From Mobiluncus massiliensis (GTDB lineage: Bacteria; Actinomycetota; Actinomycetes; Actinomycetales; Actinomycetaceae), in contig NZ_OX458329.1 of NCBI RefSeq assembly GCF_949769255.1, positions 1,488,001-1,552,000 on the forward strand: 64,000 bases of DNA, given 5' to 3'. Shown here piece by piece: positions 44,278 through 54,253 of the stretch (the stretch's first letter is position 1; each line of letters begins with the position of its first letter). Position numbers and translations under genes: made by a program. The notes beneath the pieces were generated by a model. The model saw only the letters and a program-made list of their open reading frames with translations. It was not told the DNA's origin and did not search any database.

Positions 44278-44811
44278 TTACTTACCTGCCTTTCCAACCT
44301 TGCGGCGAATATTTTCGCCCAGATAATGCACGCCTTTACCCTTATAAGGCTCCGGCGGACGAATCTTGCGCAGATTCGAGGCGACCTCGCCAACCTGTTC
44401 CTTCGAGATACCCTCGACGGTGACCCGGTTGCCTTCCACCTTGAACGTGATGCCCTCGGGGGGCTCCACGTTGACGGGGTGCGAAAAACCGAGTTGGAAC
44501 TCCAGGCCAGCGCCCTTTTGGTTGACACGGTAACCAGTGCCCTGAATCTCCAGAACCTTGGAATATCCGTTGGTGACACCCTCAACCATGTTGGCTATGA
44601 GGGTACGAGTCAAACCGTGCAGAGAACGGGATTCGCGTTCATCATCAGGACGGCTCACGACCACGGTCGACCCATCAACCTTTGCGGTAATCGGGCTGGC
44701 CACGGACATGGTCAAGGTACCCTTGGGACCCTTGACGGAAACGTCTTGTCCATTGATATTTACTTCCACACCGGCGGGAATTTCCACCGGAATCTTACCG
44801 ATACGCGACAT
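44278..44811 (-). CDS. rplF: 50S ribosomal protein L6
   Basis: 177 residues, usual length. [50 protein letters not shown] and the C-terminal [25 protein letters not shown]. It lies next to the sarcin-ricin loop. Two copies of the L6 fold are present as expected. Confidence 0.98.
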   Translation of the reverse strand: MSRIGKIPVEIPAGVEVNINGQDVSVKGPKGTLTMSVASPITAKVDGSTVVVSRPDDERESRSLHGLTRTLIANMVEGVTNGYSKVLEIQGTGYRVNQKGAGLEFQLGFSHPVNVEPPEGITFKVEGNRVTVEGISKEQVGEVASNLRKIRPPEPYKGKGVHYLGENIRRKVGKAGK

Positions 44812-44823
44812 GTCAGCCTCCTT

Positions 44824-45222
44824 TTACCAGATGTAGGCGATAACTTCTCCGCCTACACCCTTGTCGGCTGCCTCGCGGTCAGTGAGCATACCGGACGAGG
44901 ACGAGATAATCGCCACGCCCAGGCCGCCCAGGACCTTCGGCAGTTTGGTGGACTTTGCATACACCCGCAAACCGGGCTTGGAGACGCGTTTCACACCGGA
45001 AATCGCGCGTTCACGTTTGGCGCCGTATTTGAGGTTAAGCGTCAAAGTTTTGCCGACTCGCGCTTCCTCGACTTCGTAGTCTTTGATGTAACCCTCAGTC
45101 TGAAGAATGTTCGCGATTGCGGCCTTCATTTTCGAGTACGGCATAGATACCGACTCGTGGTACGCCGAGCTGGCGTTGCGCAGACGTGTCAGCATGTCTG
45201 CTATGGGATCAGTCATTGTCAT
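44824..45222 (-). CDS. rpsH: 30S ribosomal protein S8
   Basis: 132 residues, usual length. [40 protein letters not shown] and the C-terminal [27 protein letters not shown]8 is a primary 16S rRNA binder and, in E. coli, the regulator of the spc operon. Located 12 nt before rplF. Confidence 0.98.
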   Translation of the reverse strand: MTMTDPIADMLTRLRNASSAYHESVSMPYSKMKAAIANILQTEGYIKDYEVEEARVGKTLTLNLKYGAKRERAISGVKRVSKPGLRVYAKSTKLPKVLGGLGVAIISSSSGMLTDREAADKGVGGEVIAYIW

Positions 45223-45276
45223 TGGGCTTGGGCCCTTTCTGAGGCGGTTTCGTAATCGACCTGCCCCCTAATGTGT

Positions 45277-45462
45277 TTACCAGGAAGACTTCTTAACGCC
45301 GGGGAGCTCGCCATTATGGGCCATCTCACGCAGGCAGATACGGCACAAGCCAAACTTGCGATACACCGAATGAGGGCGACCACAGCGCTGGCACCGAGTG
45401 TAGGCACGCACCGCAAATTTGGGTTTGCGCGCAGCCTTGTTCTTCAAAGCGGTTTTAGCCAT
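45277..45462 (-). CDS. rpsN: 30S ribosomal protein S14, zinc-binding type
   Basis: 61 residues: the short C+ form with both Cys-x2-Cys pairs in [20 protein letters not shown]. It is next to rplE (2-nt gap). Having the Zn form in the spc operon is normal for actinobacteria, which often carry a second, Zn-free copy elsewhere. Confidence 0.98.
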   Translation of the reverse strand: MAKTALKNKAARKPKFAVRAYTRCQRCGRPHSVYRKFGLCRICLREMAHNGELPGVKKSSW

Positions 45463-45464
45463 TC

Positions 45465-46025
45465 TTAATCCTCCTTGAACGGGAAACCGAGGTACTTCAG
45501 CAGTGCCCGGCCTTCGTCATCAGTAGCAGCGGTGGTTACGACCGTGATGTCCATCCCCCGTACATGGTCGATGGAGTCCTGGTCAATCTCATGGAACACG
45601 GATTGCTCGGTCAAGCCGAAAGTGTAGTTTCCGTGACCGTCGAACTGCTTGGAGCTCAAACCACGGAAGTCGCGGATACGCGGCAAAGCCGTGGAAAGCA
45701 AGCGATCGAGGAACTCCCACATGCGGTCACCGCGCAGGGTGACGTGAGCCCCAATCGGGGAACCTTCACGCAACTTGAACTGGGCGATGGACTTGCGAGC
45801 CTTGTCAACCACGGGCTTCTGGCCGGTGATGGTGGACAGGTCAGAGATAGCGCCTTCCATGAGCTTGTGGTCGTGCGCGGCGGCACCCACACCCATGTTC
45901 ACGACGATCTTTTCCAAACCGCCAACCTGGTTAACGTTCTGGTGCTTGAATTCCTTGAGCAGCTGGCCCTTGATTTCTTCGCGGTACTTGGTCTTAAGCC
46001 GCGGGGTGTATGTTTCCTCTGCCAT
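45465..46025 (-). CDS. rplE: 50S ribosomal protein L5
   Basis: 186 residues. [60 protein letters not shown] and [20 protein letters not shown]. It binds 5S rRNA and P-site tRNA. The start overlaps the rplX stop by one base. Confidence 0.98.
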   Translation of the reverse strand: MAEETYTPRLKTKYREEIKGQLLKEFKHQNVNQVGGLEKIVVNMGVGAAAHDHKLMEGAISDLSTITGQKPVVDKARKSIAQFKLREGSPIGAHVTLRGDRMWEFLDRLLSTALPRIRDFRGLSSKQFDGHGNYTFGLTEQSVFHEIDQDSIDHVRGMDITVVTTAATDDEGRALLKYLGFPFKED

Positions 46026-46402
46026 TACAGATCCTTCCCGGTAGCTTTGGACACGCGAATCCGAACGGTCTTTTCTTTACCATCGCGATCCACGACCTCT
46101 TCGCGCATCCCCACCCGGGTACCCGCAATCTTCTTGGTCGTGTTGCCCAGCTTGGCCTTGGCCGCGGCGGGCTCGTAGTACATCACGTTGGAAATATGAA
46201 TGGAGGCCTCTTTCGTTTCGATGCCGCCAGTCGGGCCCTGATGGGTCCGCCCCGCCTTGTTGTGGTGCTTCATCATCATGACGCCCTCGACCACCACGCG
46301 TTCACGCTTCCGGTCGATTTGCAGAATCCGGCCATGCTTGCCTTTGTCGCGGCCAGTTATCACCACGACTTCGTCGCCAACCTTCAACTTTGCTGCCATC
46401 AA
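46025..46402 (-). CDS. rplX: 50S ribosomal protein L24
   Basis: 125 residues. A KOW motif lies in [20 protein letters not shown], followed by [20 protein letters not shown] and [15 protein letters not shown]. It is an assembly initiator for the large subunit. It overlaps rplN by four bases (ATGA). Confidence 0.98.
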   Translation of the reverse strand: MMAAKLKVGDEVVVITGRDKGKHGRILQIDRKRERVVVEGVMMMKHHNKAGRTHQGPTGGIETKEASIHISNVMYYEPAAAKAKLGNTTKKIAGTRVGMREEVVDRDGKEKTVRIRVSKATGKDL

Positions 46403-46767
46403 ATCACCTCCGGGGCGAGTGAAATAATGCGCATGAACTTCTTTTCGCGAAGTTCACGCCCGACGGGCCCGAAAATACGGGTGCCGCGCGGCTCCTCATC
46501 GTTCTTGAGGATGACAGCGGCGTTCTCGTCGAAACGAATGTAGGAACCGTCCTTGCGGCGGGTCTCCTTTTTGGTGCGGACTACGACAGCCTTAACGACT
46601 TCACCCTTTTTCACGTTGCCGCCAGGGATAGCATCCTTGACGGTCGCGACAATGGTGTCGCCGATGCCGGCGTAGCGTCGCTTCGAGCCGCCCATCACAC
46701 GGATGCAAAGGATTTCCTTGGCCCCCGTGTTGTCGGCGACCTTCAGTCGCGACTCCTGCTGAATCAT
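46399..46767 (-). CDS. rplN: 50S ribosomal protein L14
   Basis: 122 residues, exactly the usual length. [40 protein letters not shown] and [20 protein letters not shown]. First gene of the spc operon here. In most genomes it directly follows rpsQ; here rpsQ is 9 kb away, so rplN needs its own promoter. Confidence 0.98.
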   Translation of the reverse strand: MIQQESRLKVADNTGAKEILCIRVMGGSKRRYAGIGDTIVATVKDAIPGGNVKKGEVVKAVVVRTKKETRRKDGSYIRFDENAAVILKNDEEPRGTRIFGPVGRELREKKFMRIISLAPEVI

Positions 46768-46809
46768 CTTTTCTCCTTCGTCTGGCCGGTTCTCAATAGA
46801 GCCTTGCCG

Positions 46810-46838
46810 AACCTATCTTGCGTTGCAAGGGCGCACAA
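46810..46838 (-). promoter_or_regulatory. Putative promoter of the spc operon
   Basis: TTGTGC and TAGGTT on the minus strand, 17 nt apart, about 45-70 nt before rplN. The split from the S10 operon makes a promoter here necessary. The rest of the 235-nt gap holds only an imperfect TGGCTGA/TCAGCCA inverted repeat (about 46871-46902). Confidence 0.4.
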
Positions 46839-46990
46839 ATCCAACCTCAAACGGGCGGAATTGAAACCCCTGGCTGACACAGACACATTTGTGAGAGGTC
46901 TCAGCCAAAAGCAACCCTCCAAGTTTAGTATTTATTGACGGGGGTGGCAAACCGCAGCCAAACCGCCATTCGTCCCGTTGCAAAAACCGC

Positions 46991-46996
46991 TAAACT
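46991..46996 (+). promoter_or_regulatory. -10 box of the carbonic anhydrase gene
   Basis: TAAACT followed by six bases and the GTG start, consistent with a leaderless transcript; no Shine-Dalgarno and a poor -35. Confidence 0.4.
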
Positions 46997-47002
46997 GAAA
47001 TT

Positions 47003-47491
47003 GTGTTTGATGATCTCTTACAAGCTAATGCTCAATACGCCAAAAACTTCCCCTACCGTGGCCTGCCCGGCGCTCCCGCGCATGGGTTGCTGATTGTGAC
47101 TTGTATGGATTCCCGTCTTGATCCTCTCGAGATTTTTGGGCTAAATGTTGGACAAGCCAAGGTTCTGCGCACTCCCGGTGGATTCTTGAAGCCCAGCACG
47201 TTGGCTGGTGCCATCGCAGCGGTTCATAAACTCAATGTGGAGCGAATTATGGTGCTGGAACACACCAATTGCACCATGGCTTCCACTGACGAAGCGGGAT
47301 TACGGGCCATTATCGCCAAACAAGCTGGACAACCCGTTGGAGATTTGGTCTTTGGCGCAGATCCGAACCAAGACCAACATTTGCGTGATGACGTGGAGAC
47401 TCTGCGAAACCACACCCTGATTAAAGGGTTTGCCGAAGTTGGCGGGTTTATGTATGACGTAGAGACCGGACAAGTTATCCAAGTATGTTGA
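47003..47491 (+). CDS. Beta-class carbonic anhydrase
   Basis: 162 residues. Zn ligands and partners: Cys34 and the Asp36/Arg38 dyad in IVTCMDSRLDP, His87 and Cys90 in VLEHTNCTM. The short length and RTPGGFLKPS in place of RNAGG put it near the small Rv1284-type beta-CAs of actinobacteria. It interconverts CO2 and bicarbonate. The GTG start has the motif TAAACT-N6-GTG upstream. It is a single gene, divergent from rplN. Confidence 0.92.
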   Translation: MFDDLLQANAQYAKNFPYRGLPGAPAHGLLIVTCMDSRLDPLEIFGLNVGQAKVLRTPGGFLKPSTLAGAIAAVHKLNVERIMVLEHTNCTMASTDEAGLRAIIAKQAGQPVGDLVFGADPNQDQHLRDDVETLRNHTLIKGFAEVGGFMYDVETGQVIQVC

Positions 47492-47672
47492 ACCCCAGCA
47501 CGTTTAACTGATGCGTCACAAAAGACTGCCTCACATCCCAAACTCTCCGACATTGGTCAGCCTTTGTGCGACTTGGCGTTCTTGAAGCCCGCAACAATTA
47601 TGGGTAGCGAACCAAGGAATTTTCCTGATAAGTTGGGACGCAGGTGTTGTTATTGATTCTTTAGGAGGAGTT

Positions 47673-48116
47673 ATGTCCAACCCCTATCAGACCCCACAAG
47701 GCGACCCCGGTCAAGTTCCCGGATCACAGCCCGGCCAGCCCATGCCCGGCCAGCCGATGGGACAACCCATGGGTCAGCAGATGCCGGGTCAACCCATGCC
47801 CGGTCAATTCGCCCGCCCTTATGAGCATCCCCAGGAACAGACTGTGATGGCACTGGCTATTGTCGGCCTATTCTTTTGGCTTTGCTCACCTATCGCCTGG
47901 TATATGGGCAGCAAGGCGAAAAATGAGATGGTGGCTCAGAATATGGAACCCACTTCCAGACTAAGGACTTGGACCACAGTCGCTATGGTTATCACGATTT
48001 TGGGACTTATTGCTATCAGTCTCTCTATCATCATGACGGTTGTGGGAGGACTGGCGATTCTGGGAATGGCTAGCGACACGAGCGCGGGACTGTTGCCGGC
48101 GCTGAGTGCCATCTAA
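47673..48116 (+). CDS. Small membrane protein with Gly/Gln/Pro-rich N-terminus (DUF4190-like)
   Basis: 147 residues. The N-terminal ~50 are a repeated Met-Pro-Gly-Gln-Pro unit (GQPMPGQPMGQPMGQQMPGQ). Two transmembrane helices follow (VMALAIVGLFFWLCSPIAWYM and a second from about VAMVITILGLIAISLSIIM). The spacing and the conserved GSKAKNE between them match DUF4190-type proteins of actinobacteria, with no defined function. TTAGGAGGAGTT gives a strong ribosome binding site. Monocistronic, ended by the hairpin at 48145-48183. Confidence 0.85.
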   Translation: MSNPYQTPQGDPGQVPGSQPGQPMPGQPMGQPMGQQMPGQPMPGQFARPYEHPQEQTVMALAIVGLFFWLCSPIAWYMGSKAKNEMVAQNMEPTSRLRTWTTVAMVITILGLIAISLSIIMTVVGGLAILGMASDTSAGLLPALSAI

Positions 48117-48144
48117 ATCCGTCTCGATTCCATCACGAGCCTCC

Positions 48145-48183
48145 GATGGGCCTTACCTGCGGGTGAGGCCCATCAAGGTTTTT
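48145..48183 (+). terminator. Terminator of the small membrane protein gene
   Basis: GATGGGCCTTACC pairs with GGTGAGGCCCATC (one wobble) around a short loop, followed by a run of five Ts (AAGGTTTTTAG). Confidence 0.85.
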
Positions 48184-48278
48184 AGCACCCAAAAGACACC
48201 ATCTGTCGGACTCCCCCGGTAAAGTCTCATCTACGTTGAGAAGACACCGGCGTCTTAACGGGGGAGACAGAACCGTAA

Positions 48279-48322
48279 AATAACTGTTTGCCCAGGCTGT
48301 AAGCCCGGGCAAACAGTTATTT
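48279..48322 (-). terminator. Terminator of the ribose operon
   Basis: A long stem, ATAACTGTTTGCCCGGGC with one mismatch to its partner, five-base loop, then ATTTT on the minus strand, starting 6 nt past the rbsD stop. Confidence 0.88.
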
Positions 48323-48327
48323 AGTGC

Positions 48328-48717
48328 TCATTTTCCGAAAGGCACACCGCAACGCAAAATCACATTCGCCCACGGAGTATCTTCCCCAGTTCTGACTACA
48401 AAAGCTGCTTGCGCTACCCGGCGCTTAAGTTCCTCATGTGGAATCGTGTCATGAGTCCCAGGAATCTCGGCAAACCAAGATTCCACCTCAGTGCCGATAG
48501 CCTCGGAGGCATAGCAGCACGCTTCTATTTCGAGTTCGGACAACAGAGCCTGAAGTACCGGTTGAAAACGAGGCAAACCGAACACCACGCTCAAATCCAC
48601 TACAGGAATATCCCGAGGAATCGGTAGGCCACAGTCCGCCAACACGAAGGTGTCTGTGTGGCCTAAACACGCAATCTGAGCGAGAAGACTGCGATTCAAA
48701 ATGCCCAGTTTCTTCAT
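48328..48717 (-). CDS. rbsD: D-ribose pyranase
   Basis: 129 residues from the ATG overlapping the rbsK stop (ATGA), with AAAGGAAACAG upstream. MKKLGILNRSLLAQIACLGH, FVLADCGLPIP and the C-terminal RTGEDTPWANVILRCGVPF are RbsD blocks. It speeds conversion of beta-pyranose to beta-furanose ribose, the form used by RbsK. Last gene of the operon. Confidence 0.94.
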   Translation of the reverse strand: MKKLGILNRSLLAQIACLGHTDTFVLADCGLPIPRDIPVVDLSVVFGLPRFQPVLQALLSELEIEACCYASEAIGTEVESWFAEIPGTHDTIPHEELKRRVAQAAFVVRTGEDTPWANVILRCGVPFGK

Positions 48718-49640
48718 CTGTTTCCTTTCAAAGTTTCTACAGCTTGCCAATACGAGGATTGCGCACCAGGATATTTCACCGTTTCGGAAGCAAATCGCGT
48801 CGCAGCCAATGCGCTGTCTTGAAGAGATTGGCCCTCAGCTAATTTTGCCGCGAGCACTCCGGTGAACGCGTCACCCGCCCCTACTGCGTCCACAGCTTGA
48901 ACAGGGATGGCATCTAGATGAGAAACGCTAATATTACCTTCCGAAGTATGTTCCCCCAACAGTGATCCTTGCGAACCGAGAGTCAGAACCACCGAGGGAA
49001 CTCCTGCTTCCAGCAATGCTTTCGCGACATCAATGTCCTCAGCATTGTTGAGATTCAATCCTAAGCAGCTTGCCGCTAGACGTGACTCGGACTCATTTAC
49101 TACCAGCGGATTACTATGCAAAAGTAGCCATGGATTCACAGCTATTGCTGGGGCGAGATTCAAAACCACCCGCTTTCCGGATTCCACAAATCGTTTTGCG
49201 GCCTCCAGAATGCAGTCTTGCGGAATTTCTGCCTGCATCACCAGGATATCGGCTTGGTGCAATGCCGGGTTAATCCACTCGATTTCAGCACTATTCATAG
49301 CTCCGTTTGCTCCGGGGACTACGATGATGAAGTTTTCGCCTTCTTGTTCAACGGTTACAACCGCCAGACCGGTGGGAGTGTCCACTTGACGCACAAAGCT
49401 CAAGTCCACACCAGCTTTTTGCAGAAACTCCACCACCACCTGCGCATTGGCATCCTTTCCAACCTGTCCAATCATCATCACGTGGTGTCCAGTCAGAGCG
49501 GCAGCAAGAGCTTGGTTCGCTCCCTTACCTCCGGCACTGACTCTGCCACCCCCACCCAAAAGGGTCTCTCCCGGCTGGGGATGGCGAGCCACTGTCAGAT
49601 TCAGGTCAGCGTTCAGAGACCCGAAAACAGCTATTGTCAC
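48714..49640 (-). CDS. rbsK: Ribokinase
   Basis: 308 residues of the PfkB family. AVFGSLNADLNLTVARHPQP with the GGGGRVSAGGKGANQALAAA motif at the start, and the catalytic-base loop DAVGAGDAFTGVLAAKLAEG. It makes ribose-5-phosphate. Overlaps rbsB by four bases and rbsD by four bases. Confidence 0.95.
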   Translation of the reverse strand: MTIAVFGSLNADLNLTVARHPQPGETLLGGGGRVSAGGKGANQALAAALTGHHVMMIGQVGKDANAQVVVEFLQKAGVDLSFVRQVDTPTGLAVVTVEQEGENFIIVVPGANGAMNSAEIEWINPALHQADILVMQAEIPQDCILEAAKRFVESGKRVVLNLAPAIAVNPWLLLHSNPLVVNESESRLAASCLGLNLNNAEDIDVAKALLEAGVPSVVLTLGSQGSLLGEHTSEGNISVSHLDAIPVQAVDAVGAGDAFTGVLAAKLAEGQSLQDSALAATRFASETVKYPGAQSSYWQAVETLKGNR

Positions 49641-50608
49641 TTGGCATACTCCGCAACATTTTCTTTGGTGACAGTCTTGACCTCCACCGGAACATTGGCA
49701 TCGGCCTTCCCGCTTTCCAAGAACTTAATGGCTTGATCCACGGCGATTTTACCCAGTTCTTTAGGTTGCTGAGCAATCGTTCCAAGCATGGTCCCATCCT
49801 GCACAGCCTGCAAGCCATCATTCGTGCCATCGAAACCAAAGACGAATACATCTTTACCAGCCTTTTCCGCTAAGGCTTTCAAAGCTCCCAATGCCATCTC
49901 ATCGTTGTGTGCAAAGATAGCCTTCACATTTGGATTAGCCTGCAGCAGGTTCGATGCCACGTCCAACCCCTCGGCGCGGTCAAAGTTAGCGGTCTGGGAA
50001 GCAACTACCTTGATATTCGGGAAGGCCTTGATGCCTTCCTCGAAGCCCTGACCACGGTCACGAGTTGCGGAGGCACCCGGCACCCCCTGAAGCACAATGA
50101 CGTCTCCTTTCTCGCCTATGGCCTTGGCAATCTGCTCCGCCGCAAGTTTGCCGCCAAGTACGTTATCCGAAGACACAAAAGAATCCAGTTTGCCGGTAGT
50201 GACACCGCGATCAACTGCAATAACAGGAATTTTCGCACCATTCAACGCTTCAACAGAGGGTCCCGCCGCATCGGAATCCACAGGGTTAATAATTACCGCA
50301 CTCACGCCCTTGCTGATGGCATTTTGAGCCTGGTTAGCCTGGGTGGCCGAATCATCCTGAGCATCAGAAATCTCCAACGTGTAGCCCTTAGCTTCCGCTT
50401 CGGCCTTGGCGCCATCGCTCAGGTCGACAAAGAAGGGGTTGCTCAGAGTGGAAACTAGCAATACCAGGTTTTTCCCACCTGAGGTACTGCCGTTCTCCCC
50501 TGAGGAGGCTCCGTTATTGGCGGCATCGGCGCCGCCGCAAGCACTCAAGCCTAAGATTCCTAGAGCCAGGACGGCTCCGGATGCAAATAACTTGTGAAAT
50601 TTTTTCAT
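49637..50608 (-). CDS. rbsB: Ribose ABC transporter substrate-binding lipoprotein
   Basis: 323 residues from ATG 50608 (AAAGG upstream). A lipoprotein signal peptide ends LGLSACGG, with a Gly/Ser/Asn-rich linker after the lipid-bearing Cys. The periplasmic-binding-protein core has LVLLVSTLSNPFFVDLSDGA, KGVSAVIINPVDSDAAGP and AHNDEMALGALKALAEKAGK, as in RbsB. The 124-nt gap to rbsC carries a small AGGGC/GCCCT hairpin. Confidence 0.94.
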   Translation of the reverse strand: MKKFHKLFASGAVLALGILGLSACGGADAANNGASSGENGSTSGGKNLVLLVSTLSNPFFVDLSDGAKAEAEAKGYTLEISDAQDDSATQANQAQNAISKGVSAVIINPVDSDAAGPSVEALNGAKIPVIAVDRGVTTGKLDSFVSSDNVLGGKLAAEQIAKAIGEKGDVIVLQGVPGASATRDRGQGFEEGIKAFPNIKVVASQTANFDRAEGLDVASNLLQANPNVKAIFAHNDEMALGALKALAEKAGKDVFVFGFDGTNDGLQAVQDGTMLGTIAQQPKELGKIAVDQAIKFLESGKADANVPVEVKTVTKENVAEYAK

Positions 50609-50732
50609 AATATGTTTACCTTTCTGGTTGTTATGTTCCGGGGTTTTCATCGAAACATGTTGTTCATTTATTGCAATGTCTGAATGCACAAAGGAGGCTT
50701 CCTCTTCCCAGGGCAAGCCCTACTCTTGTGGT

Positions 50733-51725
50733 TTAGTGTGCAGATTCTTTGTTCTTCAAGGCATCAATCCCCACTGCTATGGCGATGACCAGTCCTATAA
50801 CCACCTGTTGCCAGAAGGAAGGAACATTCATAATGTTGAGCCCGTTGCGAATTACCGCCAGTAAGAGAGCCCCGACCAGAGTTCCGGAAACCTTACCTGA
50901 ACCGCCGGCCAGGGATGCGCCTCCAATCACAACCGCGGCAATCGCGTCTAGCTCGTATCCCACACCGGCTTGAGCTCCAGCGGAATTAAGCCGACCAGCC
51001 ATAACCATTCCTGCCACACCTGCGTAGAGTCCGCACAACGCGAACACGGTCACTTGCACTTTTTTCACGGGAATGCCCGAAAGCCGAGCGGCCTCGATAT
51101 TGCCGCCGACAGCATACATGGCACGTCCCATAGCGGTACGGTTGAGGATTAAAGCCGCCACGATTCCCGAGAGAGCAAACACGATAATCGGGACGGGAAT
51201 CGGGCCTAGACTCCCGCCTAGCAAATTCACTGCGGGTGGGGTAGGAATCGGTTTACCTTGGGAAATGACCAGGGTGAGTCCACGCGCTATGGACAGCATC
51301 GCTAGAGTAGCAATGAAAGACGGCAAACGAAAATATGCATTGCTAATCCCGTTTACTGCCCCGCACATGATTCCAGCCAGCAATCCAACTAGCAAAGCTA
51401 GCCAGCTGGGGATACCCATAACGGTAAAGGCGTAAGCACCCACCATGGCTGACAGGGCCAGCATGGAGCCAACGGACAGGTCAATACCAGCTGCCACGAT
51501 GACGAAAGTCATCCCAAACGCAAGAATTGCGGTGACCGCAGTTTGCACACCAATTTGGGTAAAGTTGTTCACCGAAAGGAACACCGGTGACGCTAGGCTC
51601 AAAACGATAGCCAAGATTACCAAACCGACCAGAGCTCCATTGTTGGCAAGGAAGGTTTTGACCTTGACCAGCCCGTTAGACGGCTTCACTTCACGCTTAG
51701 CGCTTGGTTTCGTTACTGTTTGCAT
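50733..51725 (-). CDS. rbsC: Ribose ABC transporter permease
   Basis: 330 residues with eight to ten hydrophobic segments. Blocks AAGIDLSVGSMLALSAMVGA, GLTLVISQGKPIPTP, YAVGGNIEAARLSGIPVKKV and GYELDAIAAVVIGGASLAGG are typical of the RbsC/AraH/XylH permeases. It lies 14 nt after rbsA. Confidence 0.95.
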   Translation of the reverse strand: MQTVTKPSAKREVKPSNGLVKVKTFLANNGALVGLVILAIVLSLASPVFLSVNNFTQIGVQTAVTAILAFGMTFVIVAAGIDLSVGSMLALSAMVGAYAFTVMGIPSWLALLVGLLAGIMCGAVNGISNAYFRLPSFIATLAMLSIARGLTLVISQGKPIPTPPAVNLLGGSLGPIPVPIIVFALSGIVAALILNRTAMGRAMYAVGGNIEAARLSGIPVKKVQVTVFALCGLYAGVAGMVMAGRLNSAGAQAGVGYELDAIAAVVIGGASLAGGSGKVSGTLVGALLLAVIRNGLNIMNVPSFWQQVVIGLVIAIAVGIDALKNKESAH

Positions 51726-51739
51726 ATTGGCCTTCTTTT

Positions 51740-53236
51740 CTAGATTTGTGACAACTCTGCGACATTGGAAACCGCCAGTGTCATGATTTCGTCTTGAGTG
51801 GTTCCTCTACCCGGAAGTTCCCCGGCAACTCGACCTTCCGACATCACCAGAATCCGGTCTGACATACCTAGTACCTCAGGCAATTCACTGGAAACCATCA
51901 CCACCGCACCACCATCGGACACGATTTGATTGATAAGTTCATAGATTTCGACTTTTGCACCCACATCGACCCCGCGAGTCGGCTCATCGAGAAGTAACAC
52001 CTTCGATTCGGCCAACACCCACCGCCCAAAGACTAGCTTTTGTTGGTTTCCTCCCGAAAGTTCTTTGACTTTCTGATCAATATTCTCCATACGGACTCGC
52101 ATCCGCTGGGACACTCCCTCAGCTTGTTTACGCAACATTCTTCGTTGGGCTATCCCGAAACGAGCACTGGGCATGAGTTTTGCATAGCCGAGGTTTTCGC
52201 CCGCCGTTGCACCCAAAACCAGGCCCTGTGCTTTCCGGTCTTCCGGAACCATGCCCAAACCCAGAGAAATCTTTTTTGCAATCTGGGAATTTGGCACTTC
52301 CTTTCCCTGAATTTGAATCGCTCCCGAGTCAAATGTGTCGGCCCCCGCGATGGCTCTCAAGACCTCGGTTCTTCCTGCACCGACCAAACCGGCGATTCCC
52401 AAAACCTCTCCAGACCGAACATTGAAACTAACATCGGAGAATTTCCCTGCTGAACTGAGGTTTTTCACCTCCAACATTATCTCTCCGGCTTGCACCTGGC
52501 GGGCAGGAAACTGTTCATCAATAGAGCGTCCCACCATGAGACGCACCAGCTCGGGCTCTGGAGTCTGCGCGTCTACCTGCGCCACCAGGTTTCCATCTCG
52601 CAGCACCGACACGGTGTCCCCGATTTCAGCCAACTCGTTAAGGTGGTGAGAGATAAAAATCATCCCCACCCCTTGTGACTTCAGTGAGCGCATCAGCTCA
52701 AATAAGACCTTTATCTCTTTTGTCGTCAAGGCAGCTGTGGGCTCGTCAAGTATCAGTATTTTGGACTTTACGGATAAAGCCTTGGCGATTTCCACCAACT
52801 GTTGACCTGCTATCCCCAATTCGCCCACGGGCTGTTTGAGGTTGAGCTTCATGCCTACCAAATCCAAAGCTTCTTGCGCTTGGCGAAAAAGTTCTCGTTT
52901 ATCTAGCACTCCGGCCTTAGTTGGGAGTCTGCCCAGCAGAAGGTTCTCTGCCACACTCATCTTGGGGACGAGGTTGAGTTCCTGGTGAATTACCGAGATT
53001 CCGTGTGCCTCCGCGTCCTTAACGTTAGCTATTGTCACAGGTTTGCCATCCAGGAACAGCTCGCCCTTATCTGCACTGTATATTCCGGCAATGATTTTGA
53101 TGAGGGTGGATTTACCAGCACCATTTTCTCCCAGTAAGACATGCACTTTCCCTGGTTCTACGCGCAGAGAAATGTCTTTTAACACCTCTACTGGTCCAAA
53201 AGATTTATAGATATGCTTTAGTTCCAACGTTGTCAT
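51740..53236 (-). CDS. rbsA: Ribose ABC transporter ATP-binding protein
   Basis: 498 residues with two ATPase halves. The first has a full Walker A (GENGAGKSTLIKII) and signature (LGIAGQQLVEIAKAL), and Walker B LILDEPTAALT. The second has a variant Walker A (GLVGAGRTEVLRAI) and LSGGNQQKLVFGRW with VLLLDEPTRGVDVGAK, as in the RbsA family. It powers ribose uptake with RbsB and RbsC. 12 nt after rbsR. Confidence 0.96.
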   Translation of the reverse strand: MTTLELKHIYKSFGPVEVLKDISLRVEPGKVHVLLGENGAGKSTLIKIIAGIYSADKGELFLDGKPVTIANVKDAEAHGISVIHQELNLVPKMSVAENLLLGRLPTKAGVLDKRELFRQAQEALDLVGMKLNLKQPVGELGIAGQQLVEIAKALSVKSKILILDEPTAALTTKEIKVLFELMRSLKSQGVGMIFISHHLNELAEIGDTVSVLRDGNLVAQVDAQTPEPELVRLMVGRSIDEQFPARQVQAGEIMLEVKNLSSAGKFSDVSFNVRSGEVLGIAGLVGAGRTEVLRAIAGADTFDSGAIQIQGKEVPNSQIAKKISLGLGMVPEDRKAQGLVLGATAGENLGYAKLMPSARFGIAQRRMLRKQAEGVSQRMRVRMENIDQKVKELSGGNQQKLVFGRWVLAESKVLLLDEPTRGVDVGAKVEIYELINQIVSDGGAVVMVSSELPEVLGMSDRILVMSEGRVAGELPGRGTTQDEIMTLAVSNVAELSQI

Positions 53237-53248
53237 CTGCGCTGCTCC

Positions 53249-54235
53249 TTACTTTGCCCGCGCTGTGGATTTGCGAAGTATGAGGGAAGTTGGCAAGTGA
53301 AGGCTTTGCGCTTCTTCCCCTGCAATTAGTTTTTGCAACTCCTGAACAGCCAGAGAACTCATTTCTTCAATATCCTGGTTAATCGTGGTCAACGGCGGAT
53401 TGAGGTGTTCCATAATTGGCAGGTCGTCATAACCGATAATCGATAAATCCTGTGGCACGTGGATTCCCTGTTTGCCGAGGTAACTGAGAATCGGCCACAG
53501 TCGCGGCGTGTAAGCGATGATGGCCGCGCTGACATTGGCTTCCAACAGCTCTTGCATCAACGCAACCGAGTGTTCTTCACCTGCCGGCTTCGGATCAACC
53601 ACGGTTTCCAGCCCTAGTTCAGCACCAACCTCTTGAAAGGCTCGAAGACGCTGCTGAGTAGTTGAAGTATGTTCTGGACCCAACACCATCCCAATGCGTT
53701 TGTGTCCCAGCCCCTGCAGGTGAATCAGCGCCTCCCGAATTCCCGGGTAGGCATCTGAATCTACTGTAGGTACCTCGTAACCATCCATCGTGCGGTCAAC
53801 GAACACTACAGGAACTCCCGCTCGTTGCACCTGTTTCAGAGCTGAGGAATGTCGGCTCTGAATAACCAGAATCATCCCATCCACTCGATGTTCCAAAGCT
53901 TGATGAAGAAATTGCTCCTGTTGCTCAAAGTTCTCTGAGGCGTTGCCGATAATCATGGCATACCCGGATTCTGCCAGGCTAGTTTGCAGTCCGTGGGCAA
54001 GGAGACCGAAATAGGGGTTGCGCACGTCTGAAACAAGTACTGCCACAACCCGATTCTGTTTTGAACGCAAAGAACGGGCTAGGCCATTAGGGGTGTAGTG
54101 CAGCTTTTTAATCGCCGTATACACCTGCAGTTTTGCCTTTTCAGAAGCCGATTTTCCCGAGAGAACGCGCGACACGGTAGCGACCGAAACTCCAGATTCC
54201 TCGGCTACATCTTTGATAGTCACGTTAGCACGCAT
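53249..54235 (-). CDS. rbsR: LacI-family repressor of the ribose operon
   Basis: 328 residues. The N-terminal helix-turn-helix is TIKDVAEESGVSVATVSRVL with the hinge helix PNGLARSLRSK; the rest is a periplasmic-binding-like effector domain (VAVLVSDVRNPYFGLLAHGL). It is the first gene of rbsRACBKD and lies just downstream of two tandem operators, so it should repress itself and the operon until ribose or a derivative binds. The ribose role follows from context. Confidence 0.92.
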   Translation of the reverse strand: MRANVTIKDVAEESGVSVATVSRVLSGKSASEKAKLQVYTAIKKLHYTPNGLARSLRSKQNRVVAVLVSDVRNPYFGLLAHGLQTSLAESGYAMIIGNASENFEQQEQFLHQALEHRVDGMILVIQSRHSSALKQVQRAGVPVVFVDRTMDGYEVPTVDSDAYPGIREALIHLQGLGHKRIGMVLGPEHTSTTQQRLRAFQEVGAELGLETVVDPKPAGEEHSVALMQELLEANVSAAIIAYTPRLWPILSYLGKQGIHVPQDLSIIGYDDLPIMEHLNPPLTTINQDIEEMSSLAVQELQKLIAGEEAQSLHLPTSLILRKSTARAK

Positions 54236-54253
54236 TGACTCTCCACTTCATTG